A program made the position numbers and the translations under genes. Under the pieces are notes generated by a model. It did not search any database, had not been told where the DNA came from, and was given only the letters and a program-made list of their open reading frames with translations. This document shows positions 11,461 through 24,673 of a stretch of DNA of 64,000 nt, one piece after another (the stretch's first letter is position 1; each line of letters opens with the position of its first letter). The stretch lies in contig JAQFVV010006624.1 of assembly GCA_028023455.1 (NCBI GenBank), positions 124,001-188,000 of the forward strand, given 5' to 3'. Source of the DNA: Epiperipatus broadwayi (lineage: Eukaryota; Onychophora; Udeonychophora; Euonychophora; Peripatidae).

Positions 11461-13890
11461 CAAGCAAGTATTCGTATAGCCAAGGTGTATAAACTAGTCT
11501 GCCATGAAAGCGATATATATATATCTACGGGAGAATTATGTTCACTGACCCTATAATCAAGGAGATGGCCTTACTGTTTGTTCCAGTTTACTTGCTCTAC
11601 CATGGAGTAGACTTCTAGATGCAGTGCACCACCTGTTCATTCATCAAACCCGAAAATGCCATAGGAGAACCAGCAGACTGATGGAGAAAGACTCATGCAT
11701 GTATTGATAAAAGGAAGCCCTATCTGCCCTGTTAAGTAGCCATGTGTTCCATGAAAGTTGAACTTAATGAAAGAACAAATTCAGGTTCAGATGAGTGTAT
11801 ATAAATTTTTTTTTATATTTATCTTCTCTGTTTTTTTTATATAATATTAAAGTTTTTTTTTCTTAGATATATAAATAATTACTGGGTTTTTATGTACTCT
11901 TATATTATCAAGATTGACCTTTATATTTAAATTATTATTATTTTTTATTATATATATGATATTTGCTGCATACATTTGATTTTTGAATTATTACTTTAGA
12001 GTGGGAGAAGGGATATAGGTCACACCCATTGAGCAATCCTTTAACTATTTTTTTTTTTGTTATATATACACATTTGTTTCTGTAAATGAATTTTCAATTT
12101 ACTCCGCTGATATCTCATTAATATTACATTTTCGTTATGTGAGATATGAACTGGATTAAATTATTTTTGTTTTTATATGTAATTGGTGGAGGGAAATATA
12201 TAATAATCTGGGAATAATAAATAGTACATTTCATAGTTAAATCGTTTACAGTTTCCTTTACTTGGTTTTGAAATATTTATTGATTCGTTAGCAGATACGA
12301 TTGTAGTTATTGAATCAAAATGCTAACACACTTAGTAACCTGAGATTTAAAGAACACATAATGAGCTAGATAGGGGTAACTTGCCGGGGAGTTGGATTGT
12401 TTCCTTTATTCCAGTCCAAACTTTTTGAATTATTAATATTCGATAATGACCAGTCATTGCACACTCTCTCAGGAGAGAAAAGGAACATAAACAATATCGT
12501 CTTAAATGGGGGTGGCACTAGAGGCGGAAGTAAAGCATTTCGGTGCTCTTAAAGGTGTGTAAAGACTCCAAATGGTCAACGTATAGTTAATCGGACAATT
12601 GTGAAATAATTTAACAGGGAAGGCTTCGATTGACCTAATTTTAGGTTCAATCTACTTCCTCTAATAATTCTTGAGAGATATTTATTTATAGTTAATCAAC
12701 AATATTTTCAGAGAATTGTTATTGATTTCCCATTTTGTAACATACGTCCCTTCATGCTCGGTGCGTATATGGGTCTAGCTGTATAAGACTACGTATGGGG
12801 ATTTCGAACTGGTATAATATATATATAGGTTTACCTAGAGTATCGAGTTGCAATAGTCTACTGGTATTGATAAACAACCAAAAAAAAAAAAATGATAACA
12901 ATCCTTATAAACTAAAAATTATAGTCAATAAAGTATCTTAGTAAAATTTTATAAATAATTAAGGGCTGCTTATTTCGATGCATATAATTATAAAAATGAT
13001 CCTATTGCCTCTAGTTTTTCAAATAAATCGATTATACCAGATAGATAAATCAGTTTGCATCTTCACTGACATATGAAATTAGTCTATATCAGTTCATTGA
13101 CTGTTATCTATATAACTGTAGGCGATGAGAAACTACTTGCCTGTGGGCAAATGAAATATGTTACATTATCATCTCCATGCACAACTTTGCTACTTTAGCT
13201 GAGTTTGAATCAATATTAAAAAGTACTTTATCAACATGTTTCTAGATATTAAATAATACTTTTTTTGTCAAAATAGGATTAAATTTTATTGGTATAAAAT
13301 ATTTTACAAGGTAAGCAATGATTTACATATTACAATATGGAGATCTAAGGTGATACACTGTATTTTCTGTCCATAGCATTTCCAAAAATTGATCAACCTG
13401 TGACAATTCAGTGCATTAATCCATGCAATGATTAATTATTAAAAGGAAACCTAGATTACAATTAGGAATTATTTGTAAAGTCTAGAGTTAAAATATAAAT
13501 AGCGTTTTAGGAGTACAATATTGAAAAATCCAATTTGCAGCAGATAAGTTGTGGAATAGGAAAACACTTGAGATAATATAAAATATGGGCTAAGTCAACC
13601 TATTGTTCTGTTCTCCAAAATGGCCTCAAATATCCCCAGAAGAGAGCAATTCAGTATACTTTGGAAGACTTATGGAGAACTAGAAAAAAAACTAAGCTTT
13701 GAAAGGTCTCTGCTGAAAACGATTCTAATCCATCGAAGAACCACATTTGAATATTGTAGAATTTATTACATAGTTTTGTTTATTATATTTAATATACATG
13801 ATTTTACATGCATACATACACACACATATGTTATTATGAGGAAAAAAACACTCAAGACTATGGATAAATTGCACTCTGTATATTAATGAC
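11461..13890. other. Mixed AT-rich DNA, one weak exon-like frame
   Basis: 12280-12860 is less AT-rich than its surroundings but has no long frame or recognised family. At 13620 an ATG in good context (CAAAATGGCC) opens an 88-codon frame at 13620-13886 whose first 50 residues are charged and of mixed composition, then become low-complexity. It could be a small exon or chance; I see no convincing splice donor. A short CA/TG tract lies near 13808-13830. Confidence 0.3.
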
Positions 13891-13914
13891 GGGTCAAGAA
13901 TAGAATGAATTAAT

Positions 13915-14420
13915 TTTCATGAAGCTTTTGATGTTTATATACTTACCTTTGCCAATAATTGTAAAGATTATTATAATTATAATTAATATGGCTCCAGATA
14001 AAATATAGAAAAGGCAAGTCTATAAACATCGAAAGTTCCAAGAATACCTGGATTCTTTTTATTTTTAAACCTTTCTTAACACACAAAGTGTTATTTATAC
14101 ATAGCTTAGCCAGGGAGAGAATAGTTTTTTAAAAAATTAAGTATACTTTAAGCTATTCTATTTTCATGTTTATATTTATTAACTTCAGTTTCATTGTTAA
14201 AACAAGAATATTAAAAGTTAAATTTTTTTATCTAATAATTACTAATACCATATTTCATTGGGCTAATATATTAATTTCACATTGAATTTTCAACCATGTA
14301 GACAATGAAAGCTTATAAACATTAAAAACTTCAAGAATAAGTGGGCCCTTTTTAGGCCTAATCTTTTATTTCATATACAGATTGCTATTTATCCATAGCA
14401 TAAAGAATAGTATTTTTCTG
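13915..14420. repeat. Degenerate repeat pair, about 280 bp apart
   Basis: The block at 14020-14115 (TATAAACATCGAAAGTTCC, AAGAATA, a T-rich run, then a palindromic ACACAAAGTGTT region) is recognisably repeated at about 14300-14415. An inverted partial copy (GATGTTTATA...ACTTACC) lies at 13930-13955. Similarity is moderate with many changes. The family is unknown. Confidence 0.4.
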
Positions 14421-14429
14421 TTCTTAGAT

Positions 14430-14650
14430 ACATATACAGTAGATTTTCTGCTATTTTTATGATTATATATATATAATATTGGTTATTCTTCTTTTCTTTA
14501 TCCTATTAGTAATTAGTTTGTGTCAATATATACTCATGAGTACTATCAATCTGACTTCACTAATTGAAATCAGGCTAAGCTACAGTTAACGAAAATTAAT
14601 ATATGGAATAAATCTTTACTTAGCCAATGTTTAAAACATTGAAGCAAACC

Positions 14651-14682
<32 letters not shown>

Positions 14683-17140
14683 AAAAAGTTATGTGACTTC
14701 TCTTACTTTATATATGTTTGTCTGGACATCTAATCATTATGTGACTAAAAGATTTACAAATTTACATTTCCCCTGACTTTGTATTTAAACTGCAATGGCT
14801 ATAACCAATATGTGGGGAACAGATTAAATTTTCAAAATACTTAATTTCATATTATTTTTTAAATAAAACAAGTATTTATCTCTGCATCTTTTAAAATTTG
14901 TTTGTATTTTACAAGAATTAAATTAGTTTAAATTTAGTTCACATAGTATAAATTTTATGACCTCTTTTTTAGGTTTACCACTATCTCATATTACTTTCAG
15001 TCTAAATGGGTTAAAGATTTTTTTTATCTTTTGCAAGAGTTCATTATTTTTCCTACATATTTAAGACAAATCTCATAAAACTTATTTTATATAATACCTA
15101 CAATAATAAAAAGCAAATTTATTTCATTATAATAACTTATTGCAGAAAAGTAATTAACTAATTTTAATCAAACAAAAGTAATTATATTTTTAATTTTTTT
15201 AAAAATTTTATAGCTATATTTTTTAATTTGTTTTATACAAATATTTTAATATTTACTTTAAAAAATGCTTATAATGAAAAATGTTAAATTTGTAATGATA
15301 CTTATATAAATCAAATAATCTTTTTTAAAAATGGTATAAAGTACCACTTGTAATGTTTATGTTTTTGTATCACATTACAGTCATCATATAGTAAAATCTA
15401 ATGAAGACATATTGACTTTAAAGTTATAATATATTTTCAATCAAATGCACATATTTTAGTAGACTTTTTAATGCAATAATATAAACAACATAATTTAATG
15501 GGTAAAGATGAATTGTGTTTTCTTTATAACATCTATTGAAATAATAGACATTTCTCTTTGCAGAATATACACATCGTAGTTAAAGTATGCAAAAAATATA
15601 TGACAATATTGAATTTTATAAAAATGTTCAAGAATTAACAAAAAATCTCAAAAGAGACAGATTGATTTAAATTGTAAAAAGGACATAGGTATTTATTGTC
15701 CATGCTTAGGGTAGATCATGTTTTAATGCACTGAAAACATAATATGTGGAAATGGTTGGAACTGTTTTTATTACAGTTGGAGAAATAAAAGGAATGGTTA
15801 TTATTATTGTTGGTGGAATGGGAGAAATTGTTGCTATAATAGCTAAAAAATCTGAGCATTTGTAATGAAAACTAGAATTAAATACATATAAGAACTTGCT
15901 CCAATATTATTTAGGATTGTATGACTGTAGTGTTTGTAATTAATTATAACTGGCTTAATGAATCATGGTTTAATATACAATGAAGGTTATAATAGTATTT
16001 TAAATTAAATTAATTAAAAACAATTTCATTCTTTTAGATTCTGGATTGATAGTATGCTGGTGATTACACCATTATGCCAATTACATAAAAATGTATAGAA
16101 TGATTTAATATTTTGCATGCAGCATATAAATATTACAGTTTAATCAGGTTTGTGATTAAAGAACAGTCTGTTTAGTTTATATCATTAGTATCCTGAGAAT
16201 ATAAATTAATTTATGTTTTTAATAGCTTTAAATAGAAGATTAGACTTATATTTTGAGATGTAACACAGAATTTAATGTGGCTCAACTTTTATTAACAAAT
16301 TAAACAGAGTTTTTCAACACAGCAAAATAAATACTGCAACAAAGTTAACTGCATATAAATTTATAATTTTTCATTAATTTGTGGTATGGAAATGAGTTTT
16401 TAACACTCTATAAGGCATAAGGCAAAGACATAAAAAAATGTCATTTAAGTATTTATCATAAAATTTAAAAGTATAACAGAAAGATTATCATCCCAAATAA
16501 TTGAATTTTCAATACTTACTAGATTTATTATTTTAAAATTCATTATTGTAAAAATCACATCTTTGTTGGATTGGATATGTGAAATTAATGGACAATACAA
16601 TATTGTCTAAAAAGATGTTTTTGAGAACCTTGACCATAGTTTTTATGGGAAAGGCAATTTCTGTTTACATTATAAAATTATCTCCAGGACATTCTCATGA
16701 ATTGCAAAGTTAATTATTTTCATTTGGAAGATATGGAACATAAATATGGTGGAGAGCTACAGTAATTCAAGATATTGACCTATTTCGGAAAGATTTTCTG
16801 CCAATGACATTTAAAGACATCATTAAAAAATAACACCAGATTAATTAATTTGTGTATTCTGTATGTTGATATATTTGTGGCTCACATGTTGATTTATGGA
16901 CATTGTAATACTCACTTCTAACTTATTATTATCACCATCTTTCTTTATCTATTTTTTGTCATGGAAATGGAATGACCATATATGAATGTGTACTAATTAA
17001 AGACTAAACATTTAGAATAAATACTAATAATTTTTGATTTGAGTAATATAAATTGAATTATAATAACATTATGAACAGCTCAAGATAATAAAAATATCAA
17101 GATAAATAGAGCACTGTATAACCACAGCAAGATTTTTAAT
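14430..17140. other. AT-rich noncoding DNA with one dispersed repeat fragment
   Basis: No coding sequence was recognised. At about 16075-16150 lies a diverged copy of the sequence at 3917-4005, including GCCAATT...TATAGAATGA, a TGCATGCAGCATATAAA-like block and CAGGTTTGTGAT, so a dispersed repeat was inserted in both places. A short TA/TG microsatellite is at 14651-14682. Confidence 0.45.
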
Positions 17141-17144
17141 TATT

Positions 17145-17545
17145 ATCAATCCATTACAGGGTGAATCTTCTCTACTTTTATTTCAGGATATTACTTCTCC
17201 ACCTCACATATTATCTCATTCTAAATCTTTCACAAGCTCTTAAGTTCCCCTTTAAGAATTCGTTGTCCATATATTACTTTCTCTTCTAGAGATATTTTAA
17301 GTCCAACCTCATTTCAGTCTATTAATCTTTTCAGTGATGCCATTAATGTCTATATATTGTTACTTATGTATTCAACTTTGAATCTATTGTTATTATTTCC
17401 ACCAAACAACTTTCCATTTATCATTTGACTTGAAATCTTTGAATCTCTCCTGTTAAAAATACGTTTACCTGATCCAAAGTTAGAAGTGAAAATACATATA
17501 TTAAAAACCTTTCTTTTCAAACACATCAGCATTTTTGTTTTTAAT
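17145..17545 (-). pseudogene. RTE LINE 3'-end relic
   Basis: The minus strand from 17545 downward begins with MCLKRK-VFN, matching residues 335-343 of the intact RTE protein at 52331-53785, and continues with a decayed version of the LNRRAIQRLQTTQ region and the C-terminal tail. It ends at a TGCAATGGATTGATAAT-like 3' end near 17145. Many substitutions and stops make it an old copy, truncated to its last 400 bp. Confidence 0.7.
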
Positions 17546-17549
17546 ATTA

Positions 17550-19610
17550 AATCATTTTTACAAAAATTACCTTTCCAAGTTTAATTGTAATGTTTATTGT
17601 ATTCATTATGTTTCCATTTGCCTGAAAAAGGAAATAATTAAACTTAAACGCTGAGTTTTATAATACGATGCATGTTATTATTTACAATCAAATGTACTTT
17701 GAAAAGTATAAATGAAATTTGAATTTTTAAAAAAATCATTTAAAAATTCTAGTAGTTGGTATAATTAGACTATCGTATAACATCAAATAAAATACTATCA
17801 TTATAAATTTTCATATAAATGCATTTTTTTTTTGTCGTGGACCATAAAAGTATTAAATTATTTCATTTAATGAAGCTTTGTAATTATCTAAAAATAACTG
17901 TTACAATTATAAGATCCACTATAAAATGTATTTTACTATAAATGGGCATTGTTTTTGTAAGAAAGATAGTCTTTGTTATATTGTATATCTTATACCAAAG
18001 TGTCTCTAATCATAGATATCTGGAAAAGCATGGTTGGGAATTAAAATATCATCGGAAAGCTACATCATTCAAGGCGTGGAAGTTTATCAGATAGACAAGT
18101 TTTCTATATTATTTTTACCTTTTTGTACTTCGCATTTCTCAGCATTTTATCTGAAGTTAAAATGCCCACTTGCGTTTACAAGATGTTGCTAATTGTTAAA
18201 CATATACAATTAAAATAGTGAGATATTTATGACGCTTATTTGCTTAACAACTCAGCTCTCAGAATTTATTAAATAATAACTGTATCTCTTTTAATACTCA
18301 GCAAAACGATATAACCGGATTTCATTCTTATTATTACGTGCGTATTTAGTCTTGCAAGTTAGCATTTGATAATTTTATTCAAAAATTTCAACATTAATTT
18401 TAATCACAACCACACACATGTACACACGCGCGCGCACTAAAATCAATACAATAAAACGAAATAAAAAAAACTCAATATTTATTAAAGGATTGAATTTTCC
18501 ATTGGGAAGTCAGTTTTAAAATAGTCCCAATGGAAAACAGTCTAAGATCGAAATATTGGATTTTTTTTCTTTTCTAAAATGATTTATTTAAAGATTTTTT
18601 TTTGTAGTTTATTCTGCTTTACACTTTTTTTTCTTCTTTTTTTACTTTATATTTATATATATTAAAAATTATAAATACCCAATTATCTCAAAGATATATC
18701 TAAATCATTTTAAAGCGTCAAATCACCTCACTAAAGTATCAACTTCTTTTAAAATAAATAAACAGGGTAAACACAGATTATGTTGTTATGGTTAATAAAA
18801 ATATTGAAAACTCTTGCTTTAATCCCAAAGTCTCACATTTATTTAATATTTTATAAGCTTTAAGGTAAATATAAATTTTAAATTAATTCTCATAGCGATT
18901 TGAGATTCACTTCATCAACTTTTAACCAAAAGATAAAATTAAATTTTGAAAAATAATCATTTTATCAACAATAAATCTATAACTGAAACCAAAAGTGATT
19001 CAAAAGATAAATAATGTAAAGACTGAAATTCTATTGAAGAAATTAAACATTATTTGCTTGGGAATAAAAATATTAAGAAATTGTAAAGTGTTTTTAATTA
19101 AATCTTTTCGTGATTTAGTGCCCCCATAAAATTACAGGATTCAAAAACTAAAAAGTTTTCTATTGCTTTGCAACCAATCATTTCTGGTGTTCAAGTATCA
19201 CATGATTTGATACACTAACATATATTTTTAATCTTTTAGGGATATCTACTGCAATAACGCATCATCACATTGTAAACTCTAAAATGTCAGTTTCACAATA
19301 GGTCATGGCGGTCATAGACCATAAGTTTTATAATAATTTTGCATAAATTGAGACAATATTAATGATGCTATATTTCAGTTCTCATTTTCATTTCTAGATG
19401 GCAGGGATAATTAAAAAACAAAAAAGTTTTACAGCATAAATGTTAACTTAGGAATTTTTATTAATTTGAAACATAATATAATTATAAAATTGCAACATTT
19501 TATATTTACTTTTAAATAATGTTTGTAAAGTACTTAAATTTTGTGTAAGAAAAACGATATATTTTTTGTTATTCTAGTAATGTTAGGAATCTCTCTCTAT
19601 ATATATACAC
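17550..19610. other. AT-rich noncoding DNA with a small perfect hairpin
   Basis: No gene was recognised. At 18495-18507 and 18525-18537 a 13-bp sequence (TTTTCCATTGGGA) and its exact reverse complement flank a 17-bp loop. This could be a foldback scar or a structured RNA element; nothing supports a specific role. A short CACGCGCGCGCAC run is at 18425-18436. Confidence 0.4.
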
Positions 19611-19620
19611 CATTACAAAA

Positions 19621-20465
19621 CAGTCAACACTTAGACAATCCCAATATAGATAACAATCAACAATATCAAACTGTTGTCAAGGCAACCTCCTTTTAACAAT
19701 AAAGGTGGAGTATCACCTTTATTAATGGTCTAATATATTTATATAGACAATAAGGATTGCAACTTGACCACAGAGATTGAAGTTATTGATAGAAAGAAGT
19801 TTAAATAAACCTCTTTAAATAGGTAAATATAACCTATTCAGAATGCAGACTAATAAATAGTCATTTATAACATTATAAACTGCAATTAGAAATTTCAAAT
19901 TGCACCCAAAGTATTACTTAAATAATATGTATAATAATGCTCAAGGCTAAATAGGTTTATAAGTAACCATCAGAAAACAGTCAACACTTAGACAATCCCA
20001 ATATAGATAACAATCAACAATATCAAACTGTTGTCAAGGCAACCTCCTTTTAACAATAAAGGTGGAGTATCACCTTTATTAATGGTCTAATATATTTATA
20101 TAGACAATAAGGATTGCAACTTGACCACAGAGATTGAAGTTATTGATAGAAAGAAGTTTAAATAAACCTCTTTAAATAGGTAAATATAACCTATTCAGAA
20201 TGCAGACTAATAAATAGTCATTTATAACATTATAAACTGCAATTAGAAATTTCAAATTGCACCCAAAGTATTACTTAAATAATATGTATAATAATGCTCA
20301 AGGCTAAATAGGTTTATAAGTAACCATCAGAAAACAGTCAACATTTAGACAAACCCAATATAGATAACAATCAACAATATTAAACTGTTGTCAAGGCAAC
20401 GTCTTTTTAACAATAAAAGTGGAATCCCACCTTTATTAATGGTCTAATGTATATCTATAGACACT
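19621..20465 (+). repeat. 357-bp tandem repeat, about 2.4 copies
   Basis: Unit starts (CAGTCAACACTTAGAC or close variant) lie at 19621, 19978 and 20335, exactly 357 bp apart. The first two units appear identical over their length, and the third stops after about 130 bp with several differences. Each unit contains small inverted repeats, for example ATAAAGGTG...CACCTTTAT and GCAATT...AAATTGC. A diverged relative with the same landmark order (TAATGCTCAAGG...AACACTTAGACA) sits at 56480-56645. No hammerhead core was found in it. It may be a satellite seed or a tandemly duplicated dispersed repeat. Confidence 0.85.
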
Positions 20466-20689
20466 TTATATATATATGTTTTATTTTATATAATAACTTT
20501 ATGTAATAAGTTCATAGTTTTTAAAAATATTTTTAATAATTTAGTTATTTGTAAAGTAAGTCTTAATAAATGTTATTTTACCACAAATTCTATTCAAACT
20601 AAAGATTACATATATCAAAATTAATTTTGTAAACTAATTTTTGATTTCATTAATGTAGAAAAGTTTCAATAAATATTTGAAAATTTAAT

Positions 20690-20806
20690 AAACCAATTAA
20701 ATTTAAATGAATAATTAAAATAATACAAATGTTGGCATGAGTAAAATACTTACACTAATTATGGGGGCAATATTTAAGTTGATTATTTTGATCAGTAAAT
20801 TGATAC
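20690..20806 (+). repeat. Left arm (outer part) of a degenerate long inverted-repeat element
   Basis: This segment is a diverged reverse complement of about 31372-31480. Its continuation, the rest of the left arm, lies beyond the inserted LTR element at 30628-30970 and matches 30996-31372 in reverse. Landmarks include TTAAGTTGATTATT and TTGATCAGTAAA here, with AATAATCAACTTAA and TTTACTGATCAA on the right. Removing the LTR element and one copy of ATAC restores a continuous arm, which independently supports the LTR boundaries. Confidence 0.6.
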
Positions 20807-23800
20807 TGTGCCAGTCAAAACATGTTTATCCATCTAACACGAGCTGGAACTCACAAAATGTACTTCAAATCCAGTCGAGCCCGAGATTTTGGTCAGGGAC
20901 CAGCCTGGATTCGAACCCACTCTCCAAGCCCCAGATCTAACACCCAATGGATAACATAACAATGGTAGCACGAGAGTTAATTCTTCATCCAGCCCACTAG
21001 CAAATCGAAGAAAACAATAAGACTCATGGACTTAAACATATATATAAACAACTTAAATACTAGACATTCCACAGATAAAATCTAACATATTTAAATAATA
21101 GGGGCTTTACTAATGAATACTTATGGGCAATTAGTGAATTGGATTGATTTAATAATGAGACAGAAACTGATATATGATGAATTAAAATATATTTATTGAC
21201 AATTGTTGTTGGCAAATGCACACAGGCATTTCATTTATAAAATAACATTACTCTAGGCCAATAATTGATACGCTGGCTATTATTTAATTGCTCCAATATT
21301 ATTTAATGGAAACAAATACCTACTATATAACTAATCACTACATTAACTTTTACCAGTTATGCCCTTTCATCATCAGTTCGTGTGGCTACTGTACGTGAAA
21401 TCAAACCAAGTCTGGAGTGAAGCTTAATACGTCTTAATTATAATAAATTTATTTTAACTATAGGCTTTTAAAGCGTCCCAGATAGCTTTAGATCGAACAG
21501 GTTTTCAAGATTGCTTCGGATCAACGCTGAAGACTGCATATTAGGGAGGAAAGAGTTGGCTATAATGATTTTACTAATACGCTAGGCACAAGTAAAATAT
21601 AATAATAAAGTGGCTCTGCGGATGGAAGAATAGTTTTAGGGTTTTTGTGACAAACAACGGTTTACCCAAGAACCGGTCGTCATGCTGCAAAAGGAAACCT
21701 TTATTTGGTTCATAAGAAGCGGGGGACTTACGTGCTAATCTGGCCCGTAGCTCAGACTTCGCGACTGCACTACCCTATAAGAGAAGATGTGCTGGCAACG
21801 CCGTGGCTCCATCTTATATATGTATAAAAAAAAACAGCACAACGAGGAAATCTAAATAAGTTTCACATCCGCCAAGCCGAAGGATATTATAAATTAAATA
21901 TCATATACTAAATGAACACCAGTTCATCAGCTTGATCAAAAGAGCCAACTCTTCTGTAGCATGAGAAATACGATATGCTATTGACAGGAATATATAAATA
22001 CAAACTTTACTTTATCCCGTTCAATCTCTTTAGTTATCTATAACTACTAAACTTTTAAAAGGGAGAAAAGTATATTTAATAGGGGACTTACGAATACTTT
22101 ACTAAAAAAATATACTTATGATTGCACTCCAGGCTAGTTTAATCTTTAGTAACATAATAAATAAAGGTTGAAAAACCACATTTTATATTTATATTAATTA
22201 ATTTACAAAATGACAAAATATGAATTTGGGTTTCGAAACAGCGCACGAAATGATGCTATATAAATAATTTCAATTTATATGTTTAAAAACATATTCTATA
22301 ATTAAATGCACGCCGTTTCGAAACATAGGCATAACTAACAATAATTAAAATAAGCAAAAGAAAAGCAAAATATAACTGCAGTGATTAAATTATATAGCAA
22401 AATATTAATTAATAAAGAAAAATTTGCAAAAGTATTACATTTTATAGAATTAAAATATTATTTTAGGAAACAATTTAGACAGTTTACACTATTGAATTAA
22501 GGAAAAATTAGCAAAAAGTATTTCATTTAAATATTATTTCAGAAACAATTTAGCGAGAAAGTTCAATAATATGGTTAGCTAACCTGTTTTGAAGAAACAA
22601 TGACTGTTTTTGAAATTTACAGAGCTCTGCGATTTTAAATATTAAAACAGTTCTCCTGTAGATGGGCTGGAGATATTCGAACTGGAATGAAGGTGAATTC
22701 TTGGGCGGCTTATGGCATCTTTAATTTAGTTGGGAGATGATTTTTAAAATATTGTTTGTTTAGCTGGACTGAAATCGGAACGAAGGCAAATAAATTATTT
22801 TTACGGCTTATGGCATCTTTAAATTTAGTTGGTGTAAGCTTGGTTGTTCCTTTGGCATTTGATGGATTGAACCAGGCGTTCCATCACGGGAAAGCAGCAA
22901 AATTTTGCCTGACTTTAGCCAGACATGTTAAGGTTGAACAAATATAAAACTTCTCCTGTTGACTCTCTTCAAAAGTAAGATGGATTCTCTCTTCCCGCTT
23001 AAAATAAGGCCTATTTATATCCTTCTACTAAACTTTAACACCTTTCTGGAATTTCGTAAGCCTCGGTACCAATTGACTTTTAATTAAACAAAATAATGTA
23101 ATCCAATTTCTACAACAGATAACGTCTCCGAGGTGTTACATTTAATTACTTAAAATTATTAAAACATATAAATTATATAATTTGATTCAGTTTCATTAAT
23201 TAAATTCCTTTTCAGGTGTTATTACTTAGCAGAAGGAACGGTATTCTGATTTAATGAAAAAGTCTTTTGTTGCAAACAAAAATCAATCAGAAAACAGATT
23301 TTACTTTTTTACCCGGGTGTGTCACTAATTGATATCTTGTTTACAAAAAATTCTCATTTTTAATTACAAATGGATGATTTTTATTTTACTAAAATAAATA
23401 ACTTTTAACATATTTGTTCTTACAATATTATTTGTTTATTAAAAAAAAAAGCAAATTTAAAGAAAATACTTTAGTTTCAATTATATATGTAAAACATTAA
23501 ATCAGAAAACCGTTAAATATAATTTAAAGAAAATGTTTTACAGTATCTTTATTTAAACTTAAATATATATATATATATATCATTCCAATGTTTAACTTAT
23601 CCATCCACATACGAATATAATAGCGAATATAATTAAGAATTGACTGAAAATTAATAAAGCATTTTATAATAAATTATGAGCATTTCTCCGCTATAATTGT
23701 ATCAAACCTGTCTAATTATAGCGTGTTTTTGTATGTAAATGGATGATGCCATTCAAGCGGCCATTGTAGCAAAGTTTTCCTGCTCGACTTATATATTACA

Positions 23801-23892
23801 TTTTTACATTTAAAATAGGTTCAAAATTAGTTTAGACGAGTAGGTCATTAGGTTGATGGTGAAACGGAAAGGGATTGGAGATTTCCGTTTCA
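20807..23892 (-). repeat. Left LTR (3' LTR in coding orientation)
   Basis: This is the left copy of the terminal direct repeat, 3086 bp. Internally it has a duplicated block of about 85-bp period (22679-22735 and 22765-22835, sharing GGCTTATGGCATCTTTAA). A 63-codon frame at 22756-22947(+) runs against the gag direction and is conserved only because the LTRs are near-identical. It has no motif, so it is not called as a gene. AATAAA on the minus strand near 21700 (CCAAATAAAGG) is a candidate polyadenylation signal. Confidence 0.8.
23011..23020 (-). promoter_or_regulatory. TATA-like box in left LTR
   Basis: The minus strand reads GGATATAAATAGGCC, a good TATA-box match, in an otherwise GC-mixed part of the LTR. 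It would drive transcription in the gag orientation. The identical site in the right LTR (29753-29762) is the one placed to transcribe the interior. Promoter function is inferred from sequence only. Confidence 0.4.
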
Positions 23893-24670
23893 TATCAGTA
23901 AACTTAGTAAAAAAAAACAAATAAAAAAAAAAAGACTTTACTTATATAAACACGGAGCTAAATTATGGCTTCTTTTTACGTATAAACCCATGGCCTAATC
24001 CTACGCTAAACCTATGGTAATACATCATAGTAGATTACACTATTATAATACATTTAGTGCTTCTAACAATTATCAACACATATAATGAAATCATCGGTTA
24101 TTAGTAAATATTTTAAACTTAAACAGATATATACCCAAACGAGTATACATCTTAGTCAAAAATAAAAGATATGTTTTTATATATATAAAATATAACGCGT
24201 GTAATATATAAAGGATATAGAGATCAAATATACAGTGTATAATATGTATGTAAGGTATATAAATAAAGTATAACACGGATAATATATAAAGTGTATGTAG
24301 ATAGAATATAAAGTGTATAATATGTATAAGGTAGCATATAAAGTGTTAATATATCTAAGGTATATAAATAAAATATAAAGTATATATTTAAAATATTTAA
24401 AGTGTATAATAAAATAAAAAGTGTTAATATATCTGTATAAAAATATGAATTGTACAATATATAAAGTGTGCGCCCCCACAAATTATATATAAATAAAATA
24501 TAGAGTGTATACTATATATAGAGTGTATAATAGAATAAAAAGTGTTAATATATCTGTATAAAATATGAAGTGTAGAATATATAAAGTGTTAATATAGATC
24601 AAATATAGAGTGTATAATATATATAAAAGGGTATATAAAAAGATCAATCACACACACAAAAAAAACTAAC
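23893..24670. repeat. AT-rich interior with degenerate AAAGTGT/TAATATAT minisatellite
   Basis: From about 24184 to 24640 the motif ATAAAGTGT(A)TAATATAT recurs about a dozen times with variable spacing, producing overlapping low-complexity frames on the minus strand (24091-24481) that are not genes. It lies where pol would be expected in a complete Ty3-like element, between the gag C-terminus and the 3' LTR, so pol has been lost or replaced. Confidence 0.6.
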
Positions 24671-24673
24671 AAT

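Noticed and set aside
19621-20465. CRISPR-like array
   Set aside because: Units are 357 bp with no short-repeat/spacer pattern, and the genome is eukaryotic.
21360-21395. CTGATGATGAAAGG on the minus strand in the LTR, resembling a hammerhead core
   Set aside because: There is no room for stem II between the CTGATGA and GAAA parts and no flanking helices.
21735-21775. GCCCGTAGCTCAGAC, like a tRNA A box
   Set aside because: No cloverleaf, no B box at proper distance; it lies inside the LTR.
22756-22947. 63-codon frame present twice (also 29498-29689)
   Set aside because: Its apparent conservation is only LTR identity; it runs against gag and has no recognisable domain.
24091-24481. Three overlapping minus-strand frames rich in Tyr, Ile and Leu
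   Set aside because: They are low-complexity readings of the AAAGTGT/TAATATAT minisatellite inside the LTR element.
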